This document shows positions 16,092-26,700 of a stretch of DNA of 64,000 bases, piece after piece. The position numbers and the translations under genes were made by a program. Below the pieces are notes generated by a model. It worked only from the letters and a program-made list of their open reading frames with translations, searched no databases and was not told where the DNA came from. Numbering within the stretch: position 1 is the first letter of the stretch; each line of letters begins with the position of its first letter. The DNA is from UBA6623 sp965226435 (GTDB taxonomy: Bacteria > Acidobacteriota > Terriglobia > Bryobacterales > UBA6623), in NCBI GenBank assembly GCA_965226435.1, contig CBDDCY010000013.1, positions 496,001 to 560,000 of the forward strand. The letters are read 5' to 3'.

Positions 16092-18899
16092 CTAGGCGCC
16101 GCCGCGTTTCCGCAACAGCCGCGCCAGAGCTCGACCGGTATGGCTCCGTTTCGAGCGGGCGACCTTTTCCGGGGTACCCGCGGCCACCACGCGGCCTCCG
16201 CCCTCGCCGCCCTCCGGGCCCAAGTCGATCACCCAATCGGCGGACTTGACGACATCCAAGTTGTGCTCGATGACGATCACCGTATTCCCGTGAGAAACCA
16301 GCCGATGCAACACTTCCAAAAGCTTCCGTACATCGTCGAAATGGAGCCCCGTGGTTGGCTCGTCGAGCAAATAGAGAGTTTGGCCGGTTTGTCGCTTGCT
16401 GAGTTCGCGAGACAGTTTGATGCGCTGCGCCTCTCCGCCCGACAATGTCGTCGACGACTGCCCCAGGTGCAAATAGCCCAGCCCGACATCGCACAGCGTC
16501 TCAAGTTTCGGGACGATTCGCGGCAGGTTTTCCATCACCGGCAAGACGTCTTCCACGGATGCCTCGAGCAGATCGGCAATCGATTGACCCTTGTAGGTAA
16601 CCTGCATGGTTTCCTGGTTGTAGCGGCGGCCGCGGCAAACTTCGCAGGTCACGAAGACATCGGGCAGGAAGTTCATTTCAATGCGGCGCTGACCGTCGCC
16701 GCGGCAGGCTTCACAGCGCCCGCCTTTCACGTTGAAACTGAAACGGCCCGGCTTATAACCCCGCGCTCGTGATTCGGGCAACATGGCGTAGAGCGCCCGA
16801 ATGGGCGTGAACAATCCGGTGTAGGTCGCCGGGTTCGAGCGCGGCGTGCGGCCGATCGGCGCCTGATCGATGCGCACTACCTTGTCGATGTGATCCGCGC
16901 CGTCGAGCTTGGCGTGCCGGCCCGGTTCGCGCCGCGAGCGGTAAAGCCGCTTGGCCAGGGCCGGGTGCAGAATCTCATTGACCAACGTCGATTTCCCACT
17001 GCCTGAAACGCCGGTGACGACAATCAACATTCCCAGAGGGAACTCGACCGTGATGTCCCGCAGATTGTGCTGACGCGCGCCCCGGACGACGACGGCCTTA
17101 CCATTGGGACTGCGTCGAACGTCCGGGCAAGGGATCTGCTTGCGGCCGCTCAAATAGTCTCCCGTGAGAGACTTCTTCGATCGCGCCACGGCTTTCGGCG
17201 TTCCCGCGGCCACAAGTTGACCGCCCAAGCGGCCCGCCGCCGGCCCCAGGTCGATCACGTAGTCGGCGCGCTCGATGGTTTCCTGATCGTGCTCCACGAT
17301 GAGGACTGTGTTACCGAGATCTCGCAATCGTCCGAGCGTGTCGAGCAGCCGGTCGTTGTCTCGGGCGTGCAGTCCGATCGACGGCTCGTCGAGAACATAA
17401 AGGACGCCTCGTAACTGCGAGCCGATCTGCGTGGCCAGCCGCACGCGCTGCGCTTCGCCACCGGAAAGAGTCGCGGACGAGCGGTCGAGGCTGAGGTAAT
17501 CGAGGCCCACCGAGGTCAGAAACCGCAGCCGTTCGCTCACTTGTTCGACAAGACGGGCCGCGATTTGCCGCTCCCGTTCATTGAGCACCAGCCCCTCGAC
17601 AAACTCGAGCGCACGGGTCGTCGACATCGCGCACACATCGCCGATCGACAGCCCCCCCACGCGCACGGCCAGGCTTTCGGGGCGCAGTCGCCGACCGTGA
17701 CAAACCGCGCAGGGCGTGGGCGAGAGAAACTGCGTCGCCCAGGCGCGATACGATTCCGGCTCGTAGTCTTCCCTGTCTTCGGTGAGCAGGCCGATCAGTC
17801 CCGGAAACGGATCCCGCTTCTCCGGGCCTTCGTTTTCGCGGTTGCCCCACAGCAGCGCGTTTTGATGCTTCTCCGAGAGCTTCTCGAAAGGTTTCTTCAA
17901 CGCGATGCGGCGCTTCTTGGCGGCCGTCTCGATCGCCCGTTCGATCCGCGAGGAAAGCAATGCCGGCGCCGCCCCGCCGTCCAGCAAGGGCTTTGACGGA
18001 TCCAATAGGACCTTCGCCGGATCGAAATCCCACAGACTTCCCAATCCGTTGCAGGTCTCGCACGCACCGTAGGGGCTGTTAAACGAGAACGATCGCGGCT
18101 CCACGGTGGGGACGCTGCGGCCACAGTTCGTGCAGGCGAGTTTCTCCGAATAGAGCTGCTCGTCCGCCGCGCCGCCGTCGCCGTCGAATTCGGCGATCAC
18201 CACCAGCCCGTCCGCCATTTTCACGGCCGTCCGAATCGAGTTTTCGAGCCGCTTCTCGATGCCTTTGCGAATCGTGAGGCGGTCGATGATCACGTCGATC
18301 GTGTGGTTGCGTCGGCGGTCGAGTTTGAGGTCGTCCTCGAGTTGGACGATCCGGCCGTCGACGCGCGCCCGCAGGAACCCCAGTTGCACCAGGCGGTCGA
18401 ACTCCTTCTTGAACTCGCCTTTTCGGCCCCGCACGATCGGCGCCAATACCATGACGCGCTTTCCCGGTTGTTGCTCCATCGCCCGAGCCACGATGCGGTC
18501 GGCCGCCTGTCGGCTGATCGGGATATCGCAATCGGGGCAGTGGGGCTTGCCGATCGACGAATACAGAACACGCAGGTAGTCGTAAATCTCGGTGACGGTG
18601 CCCATCGTCGATCGCGGGCTGCGGCTGGTGGTCTTTTGTTCGATCGACAGCGCCGGGCTCAAGCCCTCGATCGAGTCGACGTCGGGCCGCTCGAGTTGGT
18701 CGAGAAACTGGCGGGCGTAAGGCGAGAGGGTCTCGACATAGCGGCGCTGTCCTTCGGCGTAAATCGTGTCGAAGGCAAGCGAGGATTTTCCCGAACCGCT
18801 CAAGCCGGTGATGACGGTCAGGCGGTCGCGCGGGATCTCCACGTGGATGTCGCGCAAGTTGTGTTGGCGAGCGCCTCGGACAGTGATGCGATCGAGCAT
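16092..18899 (-). CDS. uvrA: Excinuclease ABC subunit A
   Basis: The 935-residue protein has two ABC ATPase modules: Walker A GLSGSGKSSLAFDT at the N-terminus and GVSGSGKSTLVNE in the second half, and two ABC signatures (LSGGEAQRVRLA, LSGGEAQRIKLS). Two zinc modules show as CTNCGRSVPT...CETCNGLG and CEACRGDG...CEVCRGRRY. UvrA with UvrB recognises bulky DNA lesions in nucleotide excision repair. The start MLDRITVRGARQHNL is the standard N-terminus. It is a single-gene unit on the minus strand between rpmH and the SDR gene. Confidence 0.97.
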   Translation of the reverse strand: MLDRITVRGARQHNLRDIHVEIPRDRLTVITGLSGSGKSSLAFDTIYAEGQRRYVETLSPYARQFLDQLERPDVDSIEGLSPALSIEQKTTSRSPRSTMGTVTEIYDYLRVLYSSIGKPHCPDCDIPISRQAADRIVARAMEQQPGKRVMVLAPIVRGRKGEFKKEFDRLVQLGFLRARVDGRIVQLEDDLKLDRRRNHTIDVIIDRLTIRKGIEKRLENSIRTAVKMADGLVVIAEFDGDGGAADEQLYSEKLACTNCGRSVPTVEPRSFSFNSPYGACETCNGLGSLWDFDPAKVLLDPSKPLLDGGAAPALLSSRIERAIETAAKKRRIALKKPFEKLSEKHQNALLWGNRENEGPEKRDPFPGLIGLLTEDREDYEPESYRAWATQFLSPTPCAVCHGRRLRPESLAVRVGGLSIGDVCAMSTTRALEFVEGLVLNERERQIAARLVEQVSERLRFLTSVGLDYLSLDRSSATLSGGEAQRVRLATQIGSQLRGVLYVLDEPSIGLHARDNDRLLDTLGRLRDLGNTVLIVEHDQETIERADYVIDLGPAAGRLGGQLVAAGTPKAVARSKKSLTGDYLSGRKQIPCPDVRRSPNGKAVVVRGARQHNLRDITVEFPLGMLIVVTGVSGSGKSTLVNEILHPALAKRLYRSRREPGRHAKLDGADHIDKVVRIDQAPIGRTPRSNPATYTGLFTPIRALYAMLPESRARGYKPGRFSFNVKGGRCEACRGDGQRRIEMNFLPDVFVTCEVCRGRRYNQETMQVTYKGQSIADLLEASVEDVLPVMENLPRIVPKLETLCDVGLGYLHLGQSSTTLSGGEAQRIKLSRELSKRQTGQTLYLLDEPTTGLHFDDVRKLLEVLHRLVSHGNTVIVIEHNLDVVKSADWVIDLGPEGGEGGGRVVAAGTPEKVARSKRSHTGRALARLLRKRGGA

Positions 18900-18911
18900 A
18901 CGGCGCGGAAA

Positions 18912-18934
18912 GGGCCGGTGGGGGCCACCGGACC
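18912..18934 (-). terminator. Candidate hairpin between the 18997 SDR gene and uvrA
   Basis: A GC-rich inverted repeat (CCGGTG/CACCGG with outer GG/CC pairs around a C-rich loop) lies just downstream of the SDR gene on the minus strand and is followed by TTT only. It could weakly terminate SDR transcription before uvrA. Confidence 0.35.
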
Positions 18935-18996
18935 TTATTCTAGTTGGTGCGGAGGGGGAGGGCGGTCAATCGAGTCGGCGGCGCGTGACGGGCAGA

Positions 18997-19782
18997 TTAA
19001 AACCGCATTCCCGTGAAGCCGCCGTCGACGTACACGGCTGTTCCCGTGATGAAGCTGCCGGCGCCTCGCGAGACCAGCAACAATGCCGCGCCGACCAACT
19101 CCCGGGGTTCGCCGAAACGCGCCATCGGGGTTTGTCCCATGATGTTGTCGACGCGTTCGGGGTCGAGAATCTTGCGGTTTTGCTCGGCGGGAAAGAACCC
19201 CGGGCAAAGCGCGTTGACCCGAACGCCGCGGGGGGCGAACTCGCGGGCGACGTTTTGCGTCAAGTTGACGACGGCGGCTTTCGACGCCGAGTAGGCAAAT
19301 ACGCGCGACAGCGGCAGATGCGCCGTGACGCTGCCGATATTCAAGATCGACCCGCCCTTTGCCTGCGAACTCATCGAGGGGCCGAAGATCTGGCATCCCC
19401 AATGGGTCGCGGTGAGGTTGGTTTCGAGCACCCGCCGCCAATCGTCGTCGGTGACGTCTTCGTAGGGCGTGGCGGCATTGACGCCGGCGCAGTTGACCAA
19501 GACATCGATTTTTCCGTGCCGGTCGATCGTCGCGTCATGCAGTTGCTGTATCGACTCGCGAGAGGTCACGTCGACGGCGAGAAATCCGGCCGCGCCGTCG
19601 AGTTTTTCAATGGCCTCGGCGCGCGCTTGCCCGCGTTCGGCCGAGCGGCCCGCGACGACGACATAGGCGCCGGCTTGCGCCAAGCCTTCGCACAGCGCCC
19701 CCCCGAGAACGCCCGTCCCGCCGATCACGACGGCGACTTGACCTTCCAGGCTGAAGAGTGAATCCAGGTAGTCTTTAGGCAT
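18997..19782 (-). CDS. SDR-family oxidoreductase (sugar-acid dehydrogenase-like)
   Basis: This is a 261-residue classical short-chain dehydrogenase. The cofactor loop is GGTGVLGGALCEGL, the NAG motif is present as NCAGVN, the catalytic Ser is in NIGSVTA, and YSASK supplies Tyr and Lys. It ends with the usual GTAVYVDGGFTGMRF. The overall look is close to fructuronate reductase or gluconate 5-dehydrogenase-like SDRs, which fits a sugar-acid pathway, but the exact substrate cannot be fixed. It stands upstream of uvrA on the same strand. Confidence 0.85.
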   Translation of the reverse strand: MPKDYLDSLFSLEGQVAVVIGGTGVLGGALCEGLAQAGAYVVVAGRSAERGQARAEAIEKLDGAAGFLAVDVTSRESIQQLHDATIDRHGKIDVLVNCAGVNAATPYEDVTDDDWRRVLETNLTATHWGCQIFGPSMSSQAKGGSILNIGSVTAHLPLSRVFAYSASKAAVVNLTQNVAREFAPRGVRVNALCPGFFPAEQNRKILDPERVDNIMGQTPMARFGEPRELVGAALLLVSRGAGSFITGTAVYVDGGFTGMRF

Positions 19783-19894
19783 TGTCCATAACCTGTTTCG
19801 CCCGCGGCAAGGGCGCGCGCGAGGCGCCGCTCCCGCTCCCGAGCGTCGAGAGAGATTCCATAGGATACCGAAACGAAATCCGCAATCCGCCGGC

Positions 19895-21184
19895 TCAGCC
19901 CATCAGTTCCATGAATCCGAGCACGGCTGTATAGAGCATGTAGAGCGTAAATAGAACCGTGACGGCTAAGCCGGCGTTCATCAGCCGCGAGTTTTCGTGC
20001 GTCCCCACGACGTCTTTCTTGAGCAACAGCAGTGCCGTCAAAACCGCCATCACCGGCATGATCACAGGACTGATCGCTTGTGAGGCGATCATGATCGCGA
20101 CCGGGCTTCCGCCGAAGATCGGAATCACGAGACCCACCGAGGCGCAGGCGGCGACCAAGATGCGATAGGCCGGCCGGCGGGCGTCTCGCGGCAAATCCAG
20201 GTAATCGGCGAGCAGCCACACGCCCAACAAGTAATTGGGGAACAACGACGAAAGCCCGGCGGAGACGATGCCCACGACGAAAAGCATCGCCGCCAGCGAA
20301 CCGGCCAACGGTTCGAGCGCTTGGATCATGTCGGCCGCGTGGCGCACTTCCATGCCGCGCACGAAGAGCGTCCCGGCGGCGGCCGCCATGATCGCCACGT
20401 TGATCACGAGCATCATCGTGACCGAGATGAAAGCGTCGCGATGCTCGGTCTTGAAGTCGTCCGGGGTCCAACCTTTTTTGACCACCAGCGTGCTTCGGGT
20501 GATGAGGCAAACTCCGGCCATCGTCGTCCCGACCATGCCCGCGATCAGCAGTTGAGCATTACCTTCGTCGGGCACCGACGGGATCAGCCCATGCAGGAAT
20601 GCTGTCGGCTCGGGCAGAACCATCAGCATCGTCGCGATGAAGGAAACCCCCATGGCCGCGACCAAAATCGCCAACACTTTCAAGAACGCCTGATGACGGC
20701 CGATCCAGAAAAGGCCGTAAAGCAGCAGGCTGAAGAACAGCGCCGAGTAGAGAGTCGGTACTCCCAAGCCGTCGGCGGTCAATGGGATGGTCGCCTCGCG
20801 CACGACGTCCGACACGATGCCCATCACGCCGATGATCGAGGCGATTTGGGTCGTCATCAGCCCGGCCATGACGAAGATCGCCGGTGCCGCTCCGAAATGC
20901 TCTCGGAAGTTGTGGAGCAGCGTTTTGCCGGTGACGATCGTGGCTTTGCTGATCGCCACGAACATGATGTAGGTGAAAAGCGAGGCAACGACGCCGGTCC
21001 AAATCAGCGACAGCCCGTACTTGGCCCCGGCCGCGGCCATCGTGGTGACACTGCCGGTCCCGATGACGTAGCCAATCAAGAAGACGCCGGGGGCGATGGA
21101 GGAGGCGAACCGTTTGAGGCGGTCGAGGATGGAGGTTTCTTGCATCGGGCCGCGGTCCGGCGCGCCAGCCGCATTCGTCACCAT
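19895..21184 (-). CDS. Nramp-superfamily transporter lacking the canonical metal motif
   Basis: The 429-residue protein has about 11 hydrophobic segments and the Nramp beginning (APGVFLIGYVIGTGSVTTMA). In true Nramp metal transporters, helix 1 carries DPGN and helix 6 carries MPH. Here helix 1 reads IGTGS (about 41-45) and the matching helix 6 stretch is AGMVGTTMAGVC, so the Asp, Asn and Met metal ligands are missing. It probably belongs to a divergent Nramp-related clade whose substrate is not a classic divalent transition metal. The start is uncertain: the ATG at 21184 or the ATG at 21145 (MQETSILDRL). The gene is isolated between the SDR and Gfo/Idh genes on the same strand. Confidence 0.7.
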   Translation of the reverse strand: MVTNAAGAPDRGPMQETSILDRLKRFASSIAPGVFLIGYVIGTGSVTTMAAAGAKYGLSLIWTGVVASLFTYIMFVAISKATIVTGKTLLHNFREHFGAAPAIFVMAGLMTTQIASIIGVMGIVSDVVREATIPLTADGLGVPTLYSALFFSLLLYGLFWIGRHQAFLKVLAILVAAMGVSFIATMLMVLPEPTAFLHGLIPSVPDEGNAQLLIAGMVGTTMAGVCLITRSTLVVKKGWTPDDFKTEHRDAFISVTMMLVINVAIMAAAAGTLFVRGMEVRHAADMIQALEPLAGSLAAMLFVVGIVSAGLSSLFPNYLLGVWLLADYLDLPRDARRPAYRILVAACASVGLVIPIFGGSPVAIMIASQAISPVIMPVMAVLTALLLLKKDVVGTHENSRLMNAGLAVTVLFTLYMLYTAVLGFMELMG

Positions 21185-21340
21185 ATGGTGCGTTACGGCG
21201 GCCCGGCCTGCTCAATACGCACTCGCCTGAAACTTCAAATTAGATCGGTTTTGAACCACCCGAGCCGCCTCGCGGCGCGGTCCCCGCGAGCCGCTCACCC
21301 GGTTTCTCGCTTCAACGAGCCGGCGCGGCCGGTGGCCCCA

Positions 21341-22606
21341 CTAGCCCAAATGATAGCGCTGGTTGTCGTTGTCCCAGAAGACCTTCTTCTCGGTGCGGTA
21401 GGACATCGTTGCCAGGTGCCCGGTGACGGCGGCTTCGTGGCCGGTTTGGGCATCGCAGTTGAGCGGCGCGTTGTCGCGGATCGCGTCGATGAAGTTCTTC
21501 AAGTGAGCGCCGGTGGGGTTGCCTTGCCCCAGGTCCTTGCGGCCGCGGATGTGGATCTCGGGTCTTGACGTCACCTCTTCGGGCGCGTCGCGATACTTCT
21601 CGGGGTAGACGTAGAGATCGCGCAAGCCGATGATCTCCATCGCGCCCTCGCTGCCAAGCAACTGCTCGCCGTAGCGGAAGTGGGACGTGCTGAAGGCCGC
21701 GGTGTAATTGATGTGGAAGTGGTCGGGGTATTCAAAGCCGGCCGTCATGTGGTCGGGGACTTCGCGGTCGTCTTGGCGCCAGTAATGGACACCGCCGTTG
21801 CACATCACCGACTTGCAATACGTGCGGCCGGTGATCATGTGGATCGCGTCGGTTTGGTGGACCAGCAGGTCGGTCGAGATGCCGCCCGAGTAGTCCCAAT
21901 AAAGACGCCATTGGAAATAGCGTTGCTTGTTAAAGTCGGAATCCGGCGCGCCGCCCAAGAACCTTTCGTAATCCGTGTTGTCGGGCGTGGCTTCCGCGGG
22001 GATCTTGTAGCGCCAAGCCGGGAACGTTGACGGGCTGTTGCGGAACCAGAAAGCGCGGGCGTAGACCACTTCGCCGAGCACGCCGGACTCATAGATCTCC
22101 TTGGCCTTTTGATAGAGCAGCGAGCTGCGGCGTTGGGTGCCGACTTGGAATTTCTTGCCGCTCCTTTTGACGGCGGCGAGGATTTCATGGCCTTCTTCGA
22201 TGGTGTGGCTGAGGGGCTTTTCGCAGTAAACGTGCTTGCCGGCCTCGAGCGCGGCGATGGCCATGTCGCGATGCAAGTGCTCGGGCGTCATGATCACGAC
22301 GGCGTCGATGGCGTCGTTTTCGAGCATCTTGTAGTAGTCGTGGTAGGTCTCGGGAGCGACTCCTTGTTGGGTGGCGACGACGTCCTTACCCTGGGCCATC
22401 CGCGGGGCGAAGGTATCGCAGATGGCCCCGATCGACGCGCCGTCCTTGGCGACCTTCATCATGGTCTTGATGTGACGGCCGCCGCGATTGCCCAGGCCGA
22501 CCCAGCCGAGGTTGACCTTGGTTCCAGCGGTTTGCGCGTTCAATAACGCCGGCGCGGCCAGCACGGTGGAACGGTTGAAGTCGCGGCGTGATATCGGTGA
22601 CGGCAT
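21341..22606 (-). CDS. Tat-exported Gfo/Idh/MocA-family oxidoreductase
   Basis: The start at 22606 gives MPSPISRRDFNRSTVLAAPA, a twin-arginine signal, so the enzyme probably works outside the cytoplasm with a preloaded NAD(P). The Rossmann motif follows (LGWVGLGNRGGRH), then the EKPLSHT catalytic-lysine motif. The C-terminal domain contains GGISTDLLVHQTDAIH, with the His typical of the planctomycete/acidobacterial branch. At 421 residues it is a normal length. Such exported members are often glycoside-processing oxidoreductases with tightly bound cofactor. The upstream DNA is a non-coding repeat island. Confidence 0.88.
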   Translation of the reverse strand: MPSPISRRDFNRSTVLAAPALLNAQTAGTKVNLGWVGLGNRGGRHIKTMMKVAKDGASIGAICDTFAPRMAQGKDVVATQQGVAPETYHDYYKMLENDAIDAVVIMTPEHLHRDMAIAALEAGKHVYCEKPLSHTIEEGHEILAAVKRSGKKFQVGTQRRSSLLYQKAKEIYESGVLGEVVYARAFWFRNSPSTFPAWRYKIPAEATPDNTDYERFLGGAPDSDFNKQRYFQWRLYWDYSGGISTDLLVHQTDAIHMITGRTYCKSVMCNGGVHYWRQDDREVPDHMTAGFEYPDHFHINYTAAFSTSHFRYGEQLLGSEGAMEIIGLRDLYVYPEKYRDAPEEVTSRPEIHIRGRKDLGQGNPTGAHLKNFIDAIRDNAPLNCDAQTGHEAAVTGHLATMSYRTEKKVFWDNDNQRYHLG

Positions 22607-22772
22607 GGTGTTAGGAATCCTTGGCTGCAAGCGGGAACAAGGCTCTGTTGAGAATATCAACGTGGCTGCGGCGGGGCAACAAGCGCGGCGGGCGTGAGCT
22701 GATTCGGCATACCAGGGACAAGAGGGGTTCGGTCCCGCGCTTTGAGAGTTCAGGCTTGCGGGCGGGGGCGAA

Positions 22773-22787
22773 TTGGCTTTGTTTCGC
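22773..22787. repeat. Degenerate core of dispersed repeat
   Basis: TTGGCTTTGTTTCGC, one mismatch from the 15-nt core shared by the two 54-nt copies at 22913 and 23423. The flanking modules are not recognisable here. Confidence 0.5.
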
Positions 22788-22912
22788 GAAATCGCTTGAG
22801 CGGGCGTTGGAGGTGGATCGAGTCGCGCGCGCGGTTGGCCGCGGAGCGCGGCGGCAACCACGCATGTTCGTTCTCCGAGTCCCGTCGGCGTGCCCGAGGG
22901 AATCTTTCAACA

Positions 22913-22966
22913 CATTGATAATGCATGACATAGCATCCGGTGTTCGAGGATTGGCTTCGTTTCGCA
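22913..22966. repeat. 54-nt dispersed repeat, copy 1
   Basis: Three modules at fixed spacing: CATTGATAA at the left end, ACATA at 22928-22932 and TTGGCTTCGTTTCGCA at 22951-22966. The same modules occur at identical spacing in the copy at 23423-23476. Read on the minus strand the core encodes RNEA-N, a pattern I recall from spurious annotated peptides in planctomycete-like genomes. Confidence 0.65.
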
Positions 22967-23422
22967 TTTTTCCTATTGGCTCGGTCGGCAGGGGTTGGCG
23001 GCCGATCTGGAAAGTCGCGGGCTGCCGCCGGACGCTGCCCAAGGCGTTCGAGAGCCTTGGGGCGATTAGGCCGGACTGGTTGGTCAGCGAGTTGGTCGGC
23101 GAATCGGTCGGAATGTAGATCCAAGTTGTTGATAGGGCTTGGGATGGCCGGCTCGTCCTGGCGACGATTGGGTTCGTTTGGTTGTTTCGTTGTTTGCTTG
23201 AGGGCGCGGCTCCTTTTTTGGGGGTGTTTGTTGGGCCGGCGGGTAGTGGGCGGCGATGCGTGGGGGTTTGTCGGATGCCTGTTGCTTTGGGATTGGTTGC
23301 GGGCATTGCGGGTCCACTACTTGCTTTCGGGTCGAGGGGTTTCATCGGATACCGCTTACTTACGTGCGCGGCTCTGTTTGGGGAAACGGCCGGATTGCCG
23401 GTACGCCGGAGATCGTATATAT

Positions 23423-23476
23423 CATTGATTACAAAGTACATATGACCCCTGAGTCGGATCTTGGCTTCGTTTCGCA
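23423..23476. repeat. 54-nt dispersed repeat, copy 2
   Basis: CATTGATTA, ACATA (23438-23442) and TTGGCTTCGTTTCGCA (23461-23476), with the same module spacing as copy 1 and diverged sequence in between. Confidence 0.65.
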
Positions 23477-23786
23477 AAAAATCAATTCGGTTGCTTCGGC
23501 GGGGTTTTTTTCTTGGGGTCGCCCGACGGTTTCTGGGGTTGCGGGCCACCGTGTTCAGAATAGGGGCAGTGTCAAGCTGGTCTTGAGGTGGCGGAAACGG
23601 AGAGCCCGACTTCGATCCGTCGCATCGGCGCTGATCGCTATGAAACAAAACCCGTGCCTCGACTTGCTTCGAAGTTTCGATTCGTCTACCCTACGCGATG
23701 GGTGGCCGGCGCACCCACGCTTAATTGGCGGAGGCCGACACACTCCGGCGAGATCCGAGATCGGCGAACCGCCACAAGGAGCCCTT

Positions 23787-26700
23787 ATGCTGATGCGTAG
23801 ACCCGCTGTTTTCCTGCCGCTGTTCCTGATTCTTTTCTCCGTCCTCGCCGAGGCGCTGACGAGGATCTCGCCGACGGCAGTCCTGGCCGGGGGGCCGGCG
23901 TTTACGCTGCGGGGCTTCGCCGACGACGAGGCTTTCGATTCCGACGAGAGCACGCTGACCTGGCGCCGCGCGGACCAGCCGGGGTCCCCGACGATACGAC
24001 TTAGCACCCGCAAGGTCGGCACGCGAGAGCTTCGGGCGGAAGTGCCGGCCGAGTTAATCGCCGAGCCCGGTGACATCCTCGTCGGCGTCGCCGGCGTTTC
24101 CGGCAGCTTTCCCTTCACTGTCCTTCCCGCCTCGGAAAAACCGATCGCGCGGGACGACTACGTTACCGCCTACCGGGACACCGAGCGCGTGGTCGAGGTG
24201 CTTGCCAACGATCTGACAACAGACGAGTTCGACCTGACATCAGTGAGCATCATGCGAGGCGCCCGCAACGGCTTCGTTCGGGCGAACGAGGACGACGGCA
24301 CGGTGACCTACACCCCGAACAGCGGCTTCTTCGGCGAGGACGGCTTTACTTACAGGGTGATGGACACACGCGGCGTGGAGTCGGAACCGGCCGCCGCGCA
24401 TATCAATGTAAAGAACGAACCGCCATTCACTGGTTGCGAGTTCGTGCCCAAGAACGGGCAGCTGTTGATCCATCACCACGCACTCTACGGTCCGCTCCTT
24501 CGGGATTTTCTGGGGCTTGAACTGCCGCGGATCGGGGTCCGAGTGATGCGCGACGGGCAACCTCTCGAGGAAGCAATGCAGGTGGAAGTCGAGTCAACGC
24601 GGGAGGCTTTTCCTGGGACCTCGGGGCTTCCGGAGTCATCGGAAGGAAGCGCCGAGACCGCGGTAGCAGGCGTGGCCGATTTCGATATCAATCCGCGCGT
24701 GAGTAGCCCCACGGACCAAACCACGTTCAGCGCCAAGGTAATGATTGACGGCGCCGAGCATAGCTGCATGGGCACTATGACGACAGGATTTGGGACCCTA
24801 CTGGCACCACTTCTAGGCGCTCTCGATTCCGTTACCGGAGGCTCGGCACGGCTTCCGGCCCGCCGCGCGCCCGGCAAGCCCTTGCGCGATCCACCGGAGC
24901 AACCGCAAATCGTCGGACTGCCGCTGATGTTCGAACAGAACCATACGCGGGCGGACGGTTCCACGGATTTCACGGTGCGCCGGAGAGGGAGCAAAATCCT
25001 GCTCACCCCCCTGGGAGTGACGCTGTCAACCGCGCGGGGGCGTCCCGCCGACGCGGTGACGATGGAGATCATCGGGGGCGACCCGGAGGCCGCCGGCCGG
25101 GCTCTCGAGTGGCTCCCCGGCAGGAGTCACTATCTTATTGGAAACAATCCGGCGAATTGGCTCACCGGCGTGCGTCAGGCGGCGAAAGTGGGATTCGATG
25201 CGGTGTACCCCGATATCGACATCGTCTACTACGGTAACCAGCGTAGGCTGGAGTACGATTTTGTTGTCGCCCCGGGAGGCGACCCATCTCAGATCCGGCT
25301 GCGGTTTCCGGGCCTCCCGCCGGCAGGCGTGGCCGAGAACGGGGAAGTTCTTCTTCGAGGCGCCGACGCCTCCGTCAGGTTGACAAAGCCGCGCATCTAC
25401 CAGGAGACCGGCGCCGAGCGCGTGGAGATCGCCGGCGCATACCGAATTGACGATGCGGGGAACATCCGCTTCGACATCGGCGGCTACGATGTGGAGCGGA
25501 CCCTGGTGATCGACCCGATACTGGAGTTCTCCAGTTATGTCGGGGGCGTGGAGGACGACACTATCTCCGATGTCGCCCTGGATGCCGACGGCAACATCTA
25601 CGTGGTCGGCTCAACCGTCTCGCCCGGGCTTGCAACCGACGACGCCCTGGAACCCGTCAAGCAAGTCGGGGGAATTGTCCAGACGGACGGATTCGTCGCC
25701 AAGTTCGATCCAACCGGCTCGACGCTCCTTTACCTGACCTACATCGGCGGCAGCGGCGACGACGCCGGATTCGGGATTGCCGTGGATTCCGGCGGGAATG
25801 TTATTGTGGGCGGGAACACCGGCTCTCCGGACTTCCCGACCGTACGGGCCCTGCAAGATCAATTCGGCAACGTCGGAGACTTCATCGGATTTGACTCGTT
25901 CCTGTTGAAACTCAACAGCGACGGCTCAGCGCTCGTTTACTCGACCTACCTGGGAGGCAGCGGCACCGAACTCTCCGGCGCGGTAACCGTGGATGGCGAC
26001 GATCACGCCTACATTACAGCCAGCAGCTCTTCCCCGGACCTGCCGGTAGTGAATGCCATGCAGCCGGTCCGCGCGGGGACCGGGGCGTTCACATTGGACG
26101 CCCTCGTAGCGAAGTTCGACCCGGAGGGCGAGGCCGTATACGTGACGTATTTTGGCGGCGACGAGGACGACTTCGGTTCCGCAATCGCGGCTGATGCCGA
26201 AGGCAACGCATGGGTCGTGGGGACGACTGTCTCCAGCGATCTCCCGGCCGTCAACGCCTTTCAAAACGTCAATCGGGGAGGATGGGATGCCTTTGTCATC
26301 AAGCTCGACCCGACCGGCCAAACGCTGCTGTTTTCCAGCTACTTGGGCGGGCCGAGTGACGACAACGCACTCGACGCGGCGGTGGACGGAGACGGGAACC
26401 TTTACGTAACCGGATCCACCGGCTCGGCGGAGTTCCCGATCGTCAACGCCGCCCAGGCCACCCCGGGCAGCCAGGATGAATTGGGGACGGACGCCTTCGT
26501 CGCCAAGTTCACCCCCGACGGTTCGACCCTGCTTTATTCGACGTTCTTCGGCGGAAGCGGCATCGAGTTGAGCCACAGCGTTGCCGTCGGCACCGACGGA
26601 AGCGCGTATATCGCGGGCGAGACCGACTCCGACGACCTGCCGACGGAAGGCGCATTCCAGACCGTCCGGGGAGGCGGCAACGACGCCTTCGTGATGAAGC

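Larger units (their letters stand above)
22607..23786. other. Non-coding island rich in dispersed repeats
   Basis: About 1.2 kb without a convincing gene. Long open frames exist on both strands but are Arg/Pro/Ser-rich, have no ribosome-binding site and no recognisable domain. The interval holds two copies of a 54-nt patterned repeat and two or three degenerate TTGGCTTCGTTTCGC-like cores, one of them near 23167 (GATTGGGTTCGTTTGG). Its base composition is locally G/T-rich compared with the genes around it. The end near 23775 carries the ribosome-binding site of the large exported protein. Confidence 0.65.

Noticed and set aside
22611..23648. Long open frame of 345 codons on the minus strand in the repeat island
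   Set aside because: It is Arg/Pro/Ser-rich, crosses several repeat copies, has no ribosome-binding site and no domain. High GC content readily yields such frames.
23256..23786. Possible longer N-terminus of the SBBP protein
   Set aside because: The ATG at 23787 has AAGGAG and begins a clean signal peptide; upstream residues are repeat-derived.
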